From Pantoea nemavictus (lineage in GTDB: Bacteria > Pseudomonadota > Gammaproteobacteria > Enterobacterales > Enterobacteriaceae): a stretch of 64,000 nucleotides of DNA. A program made the translations under genes and the position numbers. Shown here piece after piece: positions 44,990 through 53,376 of the stretch. Numbering within the stretch: the first letter of the stretch is position 1; each line of letters starts with the position of its first letter. The stretch spans positions 496,001-560,000 of the forward strand of contig NZ_JBBGZW010000002.1 of NCBI RefSeq assembly GCF_037479095.1, given 5' to 3'. The notes beneath the pieces were generated by a model. The model saw only the letters and a program-made list of their open reading frames with translations. It was not told the origin of the DNA and did no database searches.

Positions 44990-46139
44990 GGGTATTCTCC
45001 TTCATTGCTGACGTTGCGGGTGGGTAAACTGGATAATCAGTAAAACCTTCCTCAGAACCACCGTAGAGACGGGCGGCATTTAGCGCGTTAAGCGGCCAGC
45101 CGTTGGCAATCCGTGCCGGTAAGTCAGGGTTCGCCACAAAGGGTCTGCCAAACGCAATCAGATCGGCATAATTGCTGCGGATCATTTTTTCTGCACGCTC
45201 TGCCGTGTAACGTCCGGCATAAATGATGCGACCACTGAACACACGGCGTATCTCACGTCGGAAGGCCTCTGGCATATCCGGTGCGTTGTCCCAGTCCGCT
45301 TCAGCAATTGAAACGTAGGCAACGCCTGCGCTTTCGAGGACTTTCACCGCTTCCACGTAGGTCGTATGCGGATCGCTCTCCACCAGACCGATATAAACGC
45401 GATCTTCGTCGGTACTGGTAAATAATGGGGTGAATCGCACACCGAGGCGATTGGCACCGACAGCCGCGCTGACAGCTTGCACAATTTCACGCAGGAACCG
45501 CAGACGGTTTTCGAGTGAGCCGCCGTAAGCATCCTGACGATGATTGGCATGTTCAGAAATAAACTGGTTCACCAGGTAGCCGTTGGCCGCATGGATTTCC
45601 ACACCATCAAAGCCGGCACGAATCGCGTTTCTGGCAGCCTGAACGTAAAGCTCAACCAATTCCTGAATGTCCGCGATTCCCAGTTCACGCGGCGCGGAGG
45701 GTGAAACGAGAGTTCCGGTCCCTGGCCCAGTTTCAATAAATGCCTTAACTTTTTCAGCCTGAATGGCCGACGGTGCCAGCGGTGCGCCATTTTCAGGCTG
45801 CAGTGACGTATGGGAAACGCGGCCAACGTGCCAGAGCTGGGCGAATATCACACCTCCGCTGGCGTGCACGGCATCCGTGACTTTTTGCCATCCCTCAATC
45901 TGCGCTTCGCTGTAAATGCCCGGTGTCCAGGCATAACCCTGACCGCGCGGTTCAATCTGAGTTCCTTCGCTGACCATAAAGCCCGCGCCGGCACGTTGCT
46001 GATAATATTCTGCCATCAGGCCGGTTGGCAGATCGCCAGGCTGGCCGCTGCGCTGGCGCGTCAGTGGAGGGAATACAATCCGGTTTTTCAGGGTATAGGG
46101 ACCGAGGTTTATCGGATGAAACAGCGCTTCATGTTGCAT
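44982..46139 (-). CDS. old yellow enzyme family ene-reductase (NemA-like)
   Basis: 385 residues from ATG 46139 behind GGAGAATAG. FMN-dependent TIM barrel: LFHPINLGPYTLKNRIVFPP, LTRQRSGQPGD, GTQIEPRGQGYAWTPGIYS, GVIFAQLWHVGR, the substrate-binding pair in GVEIHAANGYLVNQF (H-x-x-N), YGGSLENRLRFL and IAFGRPFVANPDLP. It reduces alpha,beta-unsaturated carbonyls and nitro compounds using NADPH. Operator-like sites resembling the NemR box lie 36-122 bases upstream. Confidence 0.88.
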   Translation of the reverse strand: MQHEALFHPINLGPYTLKNRIVFPPLTRQRSGQPGDLPTGLMAEYYQQRAGAGFMVSEGTQIEPRGQGYAWTPGIYSEAQIEGWQKVTDAVHASGGVIFAQLWHVGRVSHTSLQPENGAPLAPSAIQAEKVKAFIETGPGTGTLVSPSAPRELGIADIQELVELYVQAARNAIRAGFDGVEIHAANGYLVNQFISEHANHRQDAYGGSLENRLRFLREIVQAVSAAVGANRLGVRFTPLFTSTDEDRVYIGLVESDPHTTYVEAVKVLESAGVAYVSIAEADWDNAPDMPEAFRREIRRVFSGRIIYAGRYTAERAEKMIRSNYADLIAFGRPFVANPDLPARIANGWPLNALNAARLYGGSEEGFTDYPVYPPATSAMKENTHE

Positions 46140-46174
46140 TTCTATTCTCCAGTATCTCTGCAAAAAAATCACAT

Positions 46175-46189
46175 TAGACCGGTCGACTA
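46175..46189. promoter_or_regulatory. TAGAC-dyad operator, ahead of the old yellow enzyme
   Basis: TAGACCGGTCGACTA, a 15-base near-palindrome. It shares its pattern with 48272 and 48417 upstream of the DJ-1 gene. Confidence 0.65.
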
Positions 46190-46204
46190 GTAATAACGTA
46201 ACCC

Positions 46205-46219
46205 TAGGCCGATCGGCTA
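46205..46219. promoter_or_regulatory. variant dyad in the old yellow enzyme promoter
   Basis: TAGGCCGATCGGCTA contains the perfect palindrome GCCGATCGGC. Its layout resembles the NemR box (TAGACC, four bases, GGTCTA) one base shorter. Confidence 0.45.
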
Positions 46220-46246
46220 TTTTCATCTCTTCAATCAACCAACAAT

Positions 46247-46261
46247 GAGATCAGTCGACTA
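46247..46261. promoter_or_regulatory. TAGAC-dyad operator, distal copy
   Basis: GAGATCAGTCGACTA agrees with the site at 46175 in 12 of 15 positions. Confidence 0.5.
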
Positions 46262-46351
46262 GTAAATACATCCGGAAATTTCCCCGTGATGAAGATTTTC
46301 AGCTCAGGTGATATAGCCCACCCGCTAGATTCCAACACTGATACCTCATGC

Positions 46352-46612
46352 TTACTTGTAAATTTCCGCCGTGCCGTAAAGATAATTGCGACCGCCGGCA
46401 GAAACCACGCGATAGGATCCGGCACCTTCGGCTGTCGCTTTCGCATCGAGTCGGTTTATCAGTTCACTCAGATTGCTTCCGGCAGCCGAGGCTGAGATAA
46501 CGCCGATACGTTGCTCGCCAGCAGGTTGATCCTGAACCTGATTAGCGGCAAATGCAGGTAATGAAGCGGTAGAGATGGCGAACAGTGCAACAGCTTTAGT
46601 CATGATTTTCAT
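46352..46612 (-). CDS. DUF1471 (BhsA/YdgH-like) periplasmic protein
   Basis: 86 residues: signal peptide to about PAFA (residue 22), then RIGVISASAAGSNLSELINR, LDAKATAEGAGSYRVVSAGG, RNYLYGTAEIYK. Third DUF1471 sequence in the window, diverged from the other two. Its position between stress-response genes fits the family's role in envelope stress. Start behind AGGAAAATATC. Confidence 0.78.
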   Translation of the reverse strand: MKIMTKAVALFAISTASLPAFAANQVQDQPAGEQRIGVISASAAGSNLSELINRLDAKATAEGAGSYRVVSAGGRNYLYGTAEIYK

Positions 46613-46706
46613 GATATTTTCCTTTCAGTCAGTAAAGTGATTTGAGTAGTAGAGAGAATTTTTTGGCCGGGACCGCTTAGTGGCTCCGGCGTTAAGTTAC
46701 GAACAT

Positions 46707-47462
46707 TTAGTGCGACAAACTCTGTGCTGCCTTTTCAATCACGGCAGCAATCTTACCGGGCTGTGAGGCATAGATTGCGTGGTTACCCTTCAGTTCGGTC
46801 ACCTTGCTGCCGGCACGCTCGGCCATAAAACGTTCCAGCTGCGGGTTGATGGCGCGGTCTTCCGTCGCTACCACAGCCCAGCTCGGCTTATGCTTCCACG
46901 CCGGTTCGCCAGCTGTCGCACTGAAGGCCGCCACCGCGGGCATGACCTGAGACTGTGCCAGCAGCGCGGTCTCTTTTTCCGGCAGATCGGCGGCAAAGTC
47001 CGCGTGGAACGACTCAGGTTTCAGATAGAGGAAATGATCGTCCGTTTCAGCAATCGAATGCGCGGCGGGCGGGTATTTTTTTGCCAGGCTCAGCAGAGAA
47101 TCCCCTTTTTCCGGCTGCATCGCCGCAATGTAGACCAGCCCTGCTACCGACGGGTCATTACCCGCATCGCTGATAATCATGCCGCCGTAGCTGTGTCCGA
47201 CCAGCAGCGTTTTGCCGCTCTGCATTTTCAGTACGCGTTTTGTTGCGGCCACGTCGTCTGCCAGGGAGGTTTGCGGCTCCTGAACAATCGACACCTTGTA
47301 GCCCTCTTTATGCAGAATGCGGGCGATCGGGTTCCAGCCGGAGCCATCAACGAAAGCCCCGTGGACCAGAACGATATTTTTAACCGGCTCGGCCAGCGAT
47401 GACTGAGCATAGACAGACAGAACCAGGCTTAAAGCGGCTGAAGCGACAGTTTTTTTGAACAT
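46707..47462 (-). CDS. secreted alpha/beta hydrolase
   Basis: 251 residues with an N-terminal signal peptide (VASAALSLVLSVYAQSSLAE). Hydrolase fold: NIVLVHGAFVDGSGW (oxyanion region), LLVGHSYGGMIISDAG with the nucleophile Ser, VVATEDRAINPQ (acid) and LKGNHAIYASQP (His). Related to methylesterase/hydroxynitrile lyase-like enzymes (DUF-type AB_hydrolase_6). Likely periplasmic esterase of unknown substrate; 92 bases after the DJ-1 gene. Confidence 0.8.
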   Translation of the reverse strand: MFKKTVASAALSLVLSVYAQSSLAEPVKNIVLVHGAFVDGSGWNPIARILHKEGYKVSIVQEPQTSLADDVAATKRVLKMQSGKTLLVGHSYGGMIISDAGNDPSVAGLVYIAAMQPEKGDSLLSLAKKYPPAAHSIAETDDHFLYLKPESFHADFAADLPEKETALLAQSQVMPAVAAFSATAGEPAWKHKPSWAVVATEDRAINPQLERFMAERAGSKVTELKGNHAIYASQPGKIAAVIEKAAQSLSH

Positions 47463-47554
47463 TTTTTTATCTCTCTTTCATAAACAGGTTGAGTTTGCTG
47501 TACCGGGTGCTGAGAGAGTTGCTGGGCAATCCCCCGCAGCCGGCCGGAGTCATA

Positions 47555-48235
47555 TCACTGTGCCAGCTGTTTGATCAGCTGCGCTGCGGTTGCTGCTGAT
47601 GAGGTCGGGTTCTGACCGGTGATCAAAAGACCATCCGTGACCACATATGAGCTCCAGTCCGCGCCTTTGGAATAAATACCGCCCTTCGCAATCAGCTCAT
47701 CCTCGACCAGGAATGGCACCACGTGGGTCAGGCCTACCGCCTCTTCTTCAGTGTTCGTGAAGCCGGTGACCTTGCGTCCTTCGACCAGCGGTCTGCCTTC
47801 CGGCGTTTTCACGTGACGCAGTACGCCAGGTGCATGGCAGACGAACGCCACGTTTTTTGAAGCGGCAAAGAAAGATTCAATCAGCGCGATGGAATCCTTA
47901 TCTTCCGCCAGGTCCCACAGCGGACCGTGGCCACCCGGATAAAACACGGTGTCGAAATCGGCCTGAGACACACTGTCGAGGCGGACGGTGGTCGCCAGCT
48001 GCGCCATGGCGTCAGTATCGGCTTCAAAGCGGTGCGTAAGCTCGGTCTGGAAGTCCGGCTCATTGCTTTTTGGATCCAGTGGTGGGTTACCCCCCTTCGG
48101 TGAGGCCAGCACGATTTCCGCACCGGCGTCCTTAAAGGCGTAGTAAGGAGCGGCCAGCTCTTCGAGCCAGAAGCCGGTTTTACGGCCGGTGTTGCCCAGC
48201 GTGTCGTGTGAGGTCAGTACCATTAAAACTTTCAT
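47555..48235 (-). CDS. DJ-1/PfpI-family protein (glyoxalase III- or chaperone-like)
   Basis: 226 residues from ATG 48235, placed by GGAG seven bases upstream; an ATG six bases earlier is too close to it. LMVLTSHDTLGNTGRKTGFW, LEELAAPYYAFKDAGAEIV, YPGGHGPLWDL and the nucleophile elbow VAFVCHAPGVL with Cys near 136 are of the type I glutamine amidotransferase-like family, Hsp31/YhbO/GLXIII branch. It likely handles methylglyoxal or glycated substrates. Two TAGAC-dyads lie 37-196 bases upstream. Confidence 0.82.
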   Translation of the reverse strand: MKVLMVLTSHDTLGNTGRKTGFWLEELAAPYYAFKDAGAEIVLASPKGGNPPLDPKSNEPDFQTELTHRFEADTDAMAQLATTVRLDSVSQADFDTVFYPGGHGPLWDLAEDKDSIALIESFFAASKNVAFVCHAPGVLRHVKTPEGRPLVEGRKVTGFTNTEEEAVGLTHVVPFLVEDELIAKGGIYSKGADWSSYVVTDGLLITGQNPTSSAATAAQLIKQLAQ

Positions 48236-48271
48236 TGTCATTCTCCAGTATGTCGATAAGTGATATTCAAT

Positions 48272-48286
48272 TAGACCAGTCGTCTA
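48272..48286. promoter_or_regulatory. TAGAC-dyad operator ahead of the DJ-1 gene
   Basis: TAGACCAGTCGTCTA. Arms TAGAC and GTCTA are perfectly complementary around five bases. 37 bases upstream of the ATG. Confidence 0.7.
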
Positions 48287-48416
48287 TTAACTTGCTGCAT
48301 TTCCTGCCTTGGTGCTGACGGTTGCTTTGCTTAAACCTGATGGCTATGCAATTGCCAACGATTTTAAGCAACCTCGTTTGCCCTGACAGTTGCCGTGAAA
48401 CCAAACTAACATCAAT

Positions 48417-48431
48417 TAGACCGGTCGTCTA
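48417..48431. promoter_or_regulatory. TAGAC-dyad operator, distal copy
   Basis: TAGACCGGTCGTCTA, with arms TAGAC / GTCTA, 145 bases upstream of the site at 48272 and the cleanest of the set. The 325-base gap holding both sites has no other supported feature. Confidence 0.7.
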
Positions 48432-48560
48432 CAAAGATTGTATGTCATGTTCAGAATTCTTTTTAAAACAATTATGACTTAGAACGGCTTCGATATTTTC
48501 ACAGTGACATCAAACCATTGCGCAAGCCGGTTTTACAGAAGAAACGTCATTGTCGCAGAC

Positions 48561-49976
48561 TCAGTCCAGCTCTTTTGCCCAGACAGCCTGCGCATTCGTG
48601 AATTCGCGCAACCCGAAGTGGGACAGCTCACGGCCGTAACCACTTTTTTTCACGCCACCGACAGGAATGCGGGCATTTGTGGCAGAAAAACCGTTAATGA
48701 ACACGCCGCCCGTTTCCAGACGCCGGGCCATCCGCTGTCCACGCTGAATATCCGCCGTCCAGAGGTTACCACCCAGACCGTAGTCGCTGGTGTTTGCCAG
48801 TTCAATGGCGTGCTCAGCATTATCCGCAACCGTGATAGCCGCAACGGGACCAAAGGTTTCCTCGTCAAAAGCGGCCATACCTGGTACCACGTTACCCAGC
48901 ACCGTAGGCGCGTAGAAATTACCGCTTCCTTCCAGTTTGTGTCCGCCCAGCAGGAGCGTTGCCCCGGCTTCCAGCGTACGCTCAACCTGATGATGAAGCT
49001 CATCGCGCAGATCCTTTCTGGCCATTGGGCCAACGCGGGTCTGAGGATCCATCGGATCACCCACTTTCAGCTGGCTAACCGCAGCGATAAATTTTTGCGT
49101 AAACGCCTCCGCAATGGGCGCTTCCAGGATAAACCGTTTTGCCGCCAGGCAGACCTGACCTGCGTTCTGGAAGCGGGCTTCAACGGCGGCACGCACTGCC
49201 TGATCGATATCCGCATCAGCAAGAACAATAAAAGCATCTGAACCGCCCAGCTCAAGCAGACTCTTTTTCAGCGCTCTGCCCGCAATAGCCGCTACGGCAG
49301 ATCCTGCTCGCATGCTTCCCGTCAGGGTTACTGCGGCGACACGGTCATCTTCAATGACGCGCGCCACCGTATCATTGTCCGTCACCAGGTTGGTAAACAG
49401 GCCAGCAGGAAAACCTGCGCTTTCATAAGCATCCTGCAGGGCATAGGCCGATCCCATGACGTTGGGAGCATGCTTGAGAATAAAGCCGTTGCCGGAGAGC
49501 ATGATGGGGCCGGATGCGCGGATAACCTGCCACAGCGGGAAGTTCCACGGCATCACCGCCAGGATTGATCCCACCGGTAAATAGGAGACATAAACCTGGT
49601 CGCCGTTATCGACGGACACCGGTTCGTCAGCCAGCACTGATGGGCCGTTGTCTGCAATCCAGTCTAAAGTGGCCGCGCATTTCTCGACTTCCGCGCGGGC
49701 TGCTGAGAAGGTTTTGCCCATCTCAGCGGTGATCAACCCGGCCAGTAAATCAGTGCGTTCGCGCAGAATCTGCGACAGACGGCGGTAAGCCGTAACTCGT
49801 TCGCGTAAAGGGGTGGCGCGCCACAGGCGAAACGCGGCCGCATTCTGTTCTAGCAGCGCTTCCACTTCTTCTGTGGTCTGGTAGGCATAATTAGCAATGA
49901 ATTCATCGGTCGCCGGATTGCGTGATACCGCAAAGGTGATGTCAGATGAAACTGGATTAGCAGATTGAGATGTCAT
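48561..49976 (-). CDS. NAD(P)-dependent aldehyde dehydrogenase (succinate-semialdehyde type)
   Basis: 471 residues. VMPWNFPLWQVIR and FILKHAPN (cofactor), VTLTGSMRAGSAVA, LLELGGSDAFIVL with the general-base Glu, FQNAGQVCLAAKRF with catalytic Cys, EETFGPVAAIT and GGVKKSGYGRELS. The order and FILKHAPN, GSMRAG patterns match the Sad/YneI succinate-semialdehyde subgroup. It oxidises aldehydes to acids. It stands in the electrophile-response cluster but no operator-like dyad of the TAGAC type was seen directly ahead of it. Confidence 0.85.
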   Translation of the reverse strand: MTSQSANPVSSDITFAVSRNPATDEFIANYAYQTTEEVEALLEQNAAAFRLWRATPLRERVTAYRRLSQILRERTDLLAGLITAEMGKTFSAARAEVEKCAATLDWIADNGPSVLADEPVSVDNGDQVYVSYLPVGSILAVMPWNFPLWQVIRASGPIMLSGNGFILKHAPNVMGSAYALQDAYESAGFPAGLFTNLVTDNDTVARVIEDDRVAAVTLTGSMRAGSAVAAIAGRALKKSLLELGGSDAFIVLADADIDQAVRAAVEARFQNAGQVCLAAKRFILEAPIAEAFTQKFIAAVSQLKVGDPMDPQTRVGPMARKDLRDELHHQVERTLEAGATLLLGGHKLEGSGNFYAPTVLGNVVPGMAAFDEETFGPVAAITVADNAEHAIELANTSDYGLGGNLWTADIQRGQRMARRLETGGVFINGFSATNARIPVGGVKKSGYGRELSHFGLREFTNAQAVWAKELD

Positions 49977-50073
49977 TTTGAAGCCTCCTGAGTGATGGGT
50001 GCAGCATGATTGTGCTGCCTGAAATCCATCTTAAGTGCGCCCAAAAATCTCAGGAAGGCGTGTTGTTATCCTA

Positions 50074-50883
50074 TTACTGATGGTCACTGGCAACATGTCT
50101 GGGAATGTAGGTTACCAGTGAAAGATCGGGCCTGCCCTCTGGCGTCAGAGCGACATAGGTGAATTCAATGTGTCCTGAGGTGGGATGTGCCAGCCTTTTA
50201 TTCCCCTCACTCATGCCCAGCACGTCGGTATCCTGCCACCACTCCCGAAATTCAGGTGACTGCTCGCTCAGTTCATCGATCAGGGCGTCGAAATGCGCTT
50301 TATTCTGCGCCCGCGCCCGCGATGCACGGAATACGGAAATCATTCCGCGCGCCATCTGCTCCCAGTCCAGAATCAGCGTCCGATAAGGCTGGTAGAGAAA
50401 CAGCAGGCGCAGTGTATTTCGTTCATGCGGCTGCAATGAACTGTAATCAATGAAAAGGTCGGCGATGGCGTCATTCCACGCGAGAATATCCAGACGCGCA
50501 TTGCGCACGTATGCAGGGATTGGATTGATGGCGCGAACCAGCATGTCGAGCCCATCGCTGACACCCATATCCACCTGACGCGGTTCCGGCTCCTCACGCG
50601 GTGAAAGGGCAAAAAGATGCGATGACTCTACGCGGTTAAGTCTGAGCACCTTTGCAATACGCTGCAGCGCTTCAGAGGAAGGCTTGATTTCACGGCCCTG
50701 TTCCAGCCAGGTGTACCAGCTGACGCTCACACCAGCCAGCATTGCTACTTCTTCACGGCGTAATCCCGGCGTGCGGCGGGTGCCCTTTGGCATGCCGAAC
50801 TCTTCTGGGTCCAATCTAGCCCGGCGACTGAGAAGAAATGCACCCAGCTCGCGACGCTGCTCCTGAGTGGTCTTTTTGACCAT
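50074..50883 (-). CDS. XRE-family regulator (MmyB-like ligand domain)
   Basis: 269 residues. HTH at about 13-80: LGAFLLSRRARLDPEEFGMP, RRTPGLRREEVAMLAGVSVS, WYTWLEQGREIKPSSEALQR. C-terminal ligand-binding domain of the MmyB type from about 105 (INPIPAYVRNARLDILAWND). It is upstream of, and on the same strand as, the aldehyde dehydrogenase gene 97 bases away; relatives commonly control neighbouring SDR or aldehyde dehydrogenase genes. It is the nearest candidate regulator for the electrophile cluster. Confidence 0.8.
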   Translation of the reverse strand: MVKKTTQEQRRELGAFLLSRRARLDPEEFGMPKGTRRTPGLRREEVAMLAGVSVSWYTWLEQGREIKPSSEALQRIAKVLRLNRVESSHLFALSPREEPEPRQVDMGVSDGLDMLVRAINPIPAYVRNARLDILAWNDAIADLFIDYSSLQPHERNTLRLLFLYQPYRTLILDWEQMARGMISVFRASRARAQNKAHFDALIDELSEQSPEFREWWQDTDVLGMSEGNKRLAHPTSGHIEFTYVALTPEGRPDLSLVTYIPRHVASDHQ

Positions 50884-50983
50884 GATGCTAAGCCCCTGAA
50901 TAAGAATGTTTCGACAGCTATTTTTATATCAGCAGTTAACAGAAAAAAAGGGTTTCCTTAAATTTTTAGTCGCCATGAGATAA

Positions 50984-51010
50984 CTTCCGCTTCGTACCAA
51001 TAGCGAACGT
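50984..51010 (+). repeat. dispersed dyad element, right half (degenerate)
   Basis: CTTCCGCTTCGTACCAATAG followed by CGAACGT; loop GTACCA. Confidence 0.5.
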
Positions 51011-51071
51011 GGGTAATTAGCGTCAGAGCTTAATAATTGGTTAAGACGAAGTGAGATATTGGCTTAAAGAA

Positions 51072-51671
51072 TTAATGTATAAAGCTATGCAATGAAAAAA
51101 TGATGAGTAACATCCCTCCAGCAATGTTTATATATTTTTTCAGCAACAGTGGATTGATTTTTTTTGTTGAGAAGACCAGTGCATGACTGAGGATAATAAG
51201 CCATAAACCCATTATCGCTATATGGACAGAAGCTAAGGTCAAGTAATTTTCCACCCCTCCAAACTTTCCCGCAAAATGAGAAACCACCGTCAAATAAAAA
51301 ATAATTGCTTTGGGATTTAAAACATTAGCTAACCAGGCTTCCCTTATCGTAACTGAATACATTTTTTTTGACTGATGGTGCTGTGCATTAAAACCACTCA
51401 AGATGAGCATACATCCCAACCAAAGGAGATATAAGGTTCCTGCAATTTTAAGCACACTATAAATTGCTGGCGATGACACAATAACTGCGGTTATACCTAA
51501 TCCGATAAGAAGCGCATGGGTGTAGATACCTAATGCTGTACCGACGAGGGTTTTGTAAAGACCTTTGCGCCCACCTGCCAGAGCGCTACCCATAACGAGT
51601 GTGAAGCTTGCGCCCGGAGAAAGTGCAACAGGTAGTAGTGCTGGCATAAAGCCCAGAAGATTAATATCCAT
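51072..51671 (-). CDS. LysE/RhtB-family exporter
   Basis: 199 residues, about six helices. The N-terminal LPVALSPGASFTLVMGSALAGG has the family's proline-glycine first helix, followed by KTLVGTALGIYTHALLIGLG and NVLNPKAIIFYLTVVSHFAG. Members export amino acids and analogues such as threonine, homoserine or cysteine. AT-rich. Substrate cannot be deduced. Confidence 0.82.
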   Translation of the reverse strand: MDINLLGFMPALLPVALSPGASFTLVMGSALAGGRKGLYKTLVGTALGIYTHALLIGLGITAVIVSSPAIYSVLKIAGTLYLLWLGCMLILSGFNAQHHQSKKMYSVTIREAWLANVLNPKAIIFYLTVVSHFAGKFGGVENYLTLASVHIAIMGLWLIILSHALVFSTKKINPLLLKKYINIAGGMLLIIFSLHSFIH

Positions 51672-51765
51672 AAGCTTATAAGAGTATGCGACATCTCGCT
51701 CAACCGCTACTTTGAGCTGCAGAATTAAAGAATAAATCTATGAGGTGTTTACTGAGTGGCTTATA

Positions 51766-51824
51766 GGTTCGCTCATCGCGATCATTGCCCCATAAGTTAG
51801 GCCACTTTGCGCCAAAGGAGACGT
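51766..51824 (+). repeat. dispersed dyad element, decayed full unit
   Basis: GGTTCGCTCATCGCGA (left) and CACTTTGCGCCAAAGGAGAC (right) at unit spacing. Confidence 0.5.
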
Positions 51825-51872
51825 GACTGGAGACATGAAACGTCACCTATGATGATTAATATATAGCATAGG

Positions 51873-52415
51873 TCACTGTAACTGCCCGTAATACCAGCGT
51901 TCGCCTGAAAACCAGTCATCCGGGTCATCACCACCATAGTAATCAAGTGTAATACCTAATTCCTGCAAACCATCCGGGAGAGTCAGCCCCCATTCCCTGG
52001 CGAGACTACGTTCTTTGAGTAGTACTGATGAGCCATTTTCAGAGCTACCTTCTGTGATGAAGCTTTGAAAGTATTCTTCAGAACGAAATAAACATACTTC
52101 ACTGGTAAACATATCCGGAAGGCAAATTACGGCAGTAATTCGAGGCGTATTACCAAAATCTGCTGTGGCGAGTATCAAGTTAGAACAAGCATTAATCATG
52201 GCTTGTGCACACTCTGCCTTAGTTTTCTGTTTGCTGTATTTTCCTTGTATAAGATTGATTTCTACTGGAATCTTGTAATTCCAGTAGTGCTCGCTCATTG
52301 AAAAAACTGCGCGATCTGGATTGAGAAAGGTTTTGGCCCAACGGTTGAGTGATTTAATACGACGAGGAATGTTTCGTATTTTTGTACGATTATCCCTGCA
52401 TAAACGCCTGCTCAT
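51873..52415 (-). CDS. DUF3916-like hypothetical protein
   Basis: 180 residues. The N-terminal RNIPRRIKSLNRWAKTFLNP and mid-part NYKIPVEINLIQGKYSKQKT resemble DUF3916 proteins as I remember them; function unknown. The acidic, aromatic C-terminus (YYGGDDPDDWFSGERWYYGQ) is notable. AT-rich, monocistronic. Such orphans are often immunity-like, but I see no toxin next to it. Confidence 0.5.
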   Translation of the reverse strand: MSRRLCRDNRTKIRNIPRRIKSLNRWAKTFLNPDRAVFSMSEHYWNYKIPVEINLIQGKYSKQKTKAECAQAMINACSNLILATADFGNTPRITAVICLPDMFTSEVCLFRSEEYFQSFITEGSSENGSSVLLKERSLAREWGLTLPDGLQELGITLDYYGGDDPDDWFSGERWYYGQLQ

Positions 52416-52545
52416 ATATTTAACTTCCTGCTTTTTTAATTAGCATAGTTATGATGAATAATTACTATTCTTTCGATTTAGTTTCCAATCAATGGTTCCA
52501 CTGTAATCAAACTTCCTGCTTTGCACAAGAATGCATGCTCCTCGC

Positions 52546-52752
52546 TCATGACTGCCCTTCAACCTTACTTGAACAATATAAGCTTCCCCAGACATTAACT
52601 TTTTCGCCAGTAAGTCTTTCTACAACCTCAATTGCGTCTGGATCACCATGGTAAGCCATGCAACATAAACAATCGCTGCCACAGTCAAAATTCATAGTTT
52701 CTGGTGTGTCGCTCATTGGTTGGCCGCAAGTCTGGCAACTGTTTACATTCAC
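52546..52752 (-). CDS. small cysteine-rich (zinc-ribbon-like) protein
   Basis: 68 residues. The N-terminus NSCQTCGQPM has a C-x-x-C, and NFDCGSDCLCCMAYHGDPDA has clustered cysteines that could bind zinc. DPDAIEVVERLTGEKV is a short helix. No family recognised with certainty. The start is an ATG at 52752 with only a weak AGGA upstream. Confidence 0.5.
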   Translation of the reverse strand: MNVNSCQTCGQPMSDTPETMNFDCGSDCLCCMAYHGDPDAIEVVERLTGEKVNVWGSLYCSSKVEGQS

Positions 52753-52852
52753 TGGAATGACATCCTGTTTAGATTTTCACTACTATTTTGCTTAACATAA
52801 CACGCTAAGATTGACCTGCTCCCTATTAATTCTCACAGCATGCTTTTAGTCA

Positions 52853-52911
52853 TATCCACTGATCGCTCAAAGCAGACAATACTTAGCGTCCGCTTTGTGC
52901 CCGAAGCAGAC
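52853..52911 (+). repeat. dispersed dyad element, full unit
   Basis: GATCGCTCAAAGCAGAC (left) and GTCCGCTTTGTGCCCGAAGC (right, 52888-52911), 11 bases apart. Confidence 0.65.
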
Positions 52912-53200
52912 GCTGGTGAGTCTGCATTTAATTAATTATGAGGAGAAGGTCATTTATTACGGATAGCTACTGCTATTTGTAAGTCAGTCGTCACTTTATA
53001 CTTGCTGATCGGGCGTGCCATGAAAATACGATATAACGCTTGTGATTAAATATTTAGCTAACCATACATATTCCCGGAGCAAACTGATATGCAGCGTTGT
53101 ATGCTCATTATCCTGAAAAGGCAGGTAACTGATACAAGTTGCCTGCTTTCCCCTTAATAAATCTGACAGTCACTCTTCACCGGTAATGTCTGGGTACATT

Positions 53201-53216
53201 GTCCACTTTCGTGGAT
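53201..53216. promoter_or_regulatory. GTCCAY-N4-RTGGAY dyad, arginase-fold gene side
   Basis: GTCCAC, four bases, GTGGAT. The same pattern occurs at 55792 (before a LysR gene) and 56757. 161 bases upstream of the ATG. Confidence 0.5.
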
Positions 53217-53376
53217 GGAGATGTCACACAACGCATCTTGTTCTTCATCAGCGCCCGACTATCCTGAGCGGAACGAAATACGTTTCAATGGTTCGGCCAG
53301 AGGCCAGCATCGGTTTGACGATCCCCTCGACGCTTGCTGTCCGTTCCGTAACTCATCAGACCATCAAGGAGCAATC

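Larger units (their letters stand above)
52753..53376. other. intergenic region ahead of the arginase-fold gene
   Basis: About 620 bases. Contains the repeat at 52853-52911 and the dyad at 53201. The upstream frame from 53215 to the gene has no ribosome binding site. Confidence 0.4.
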
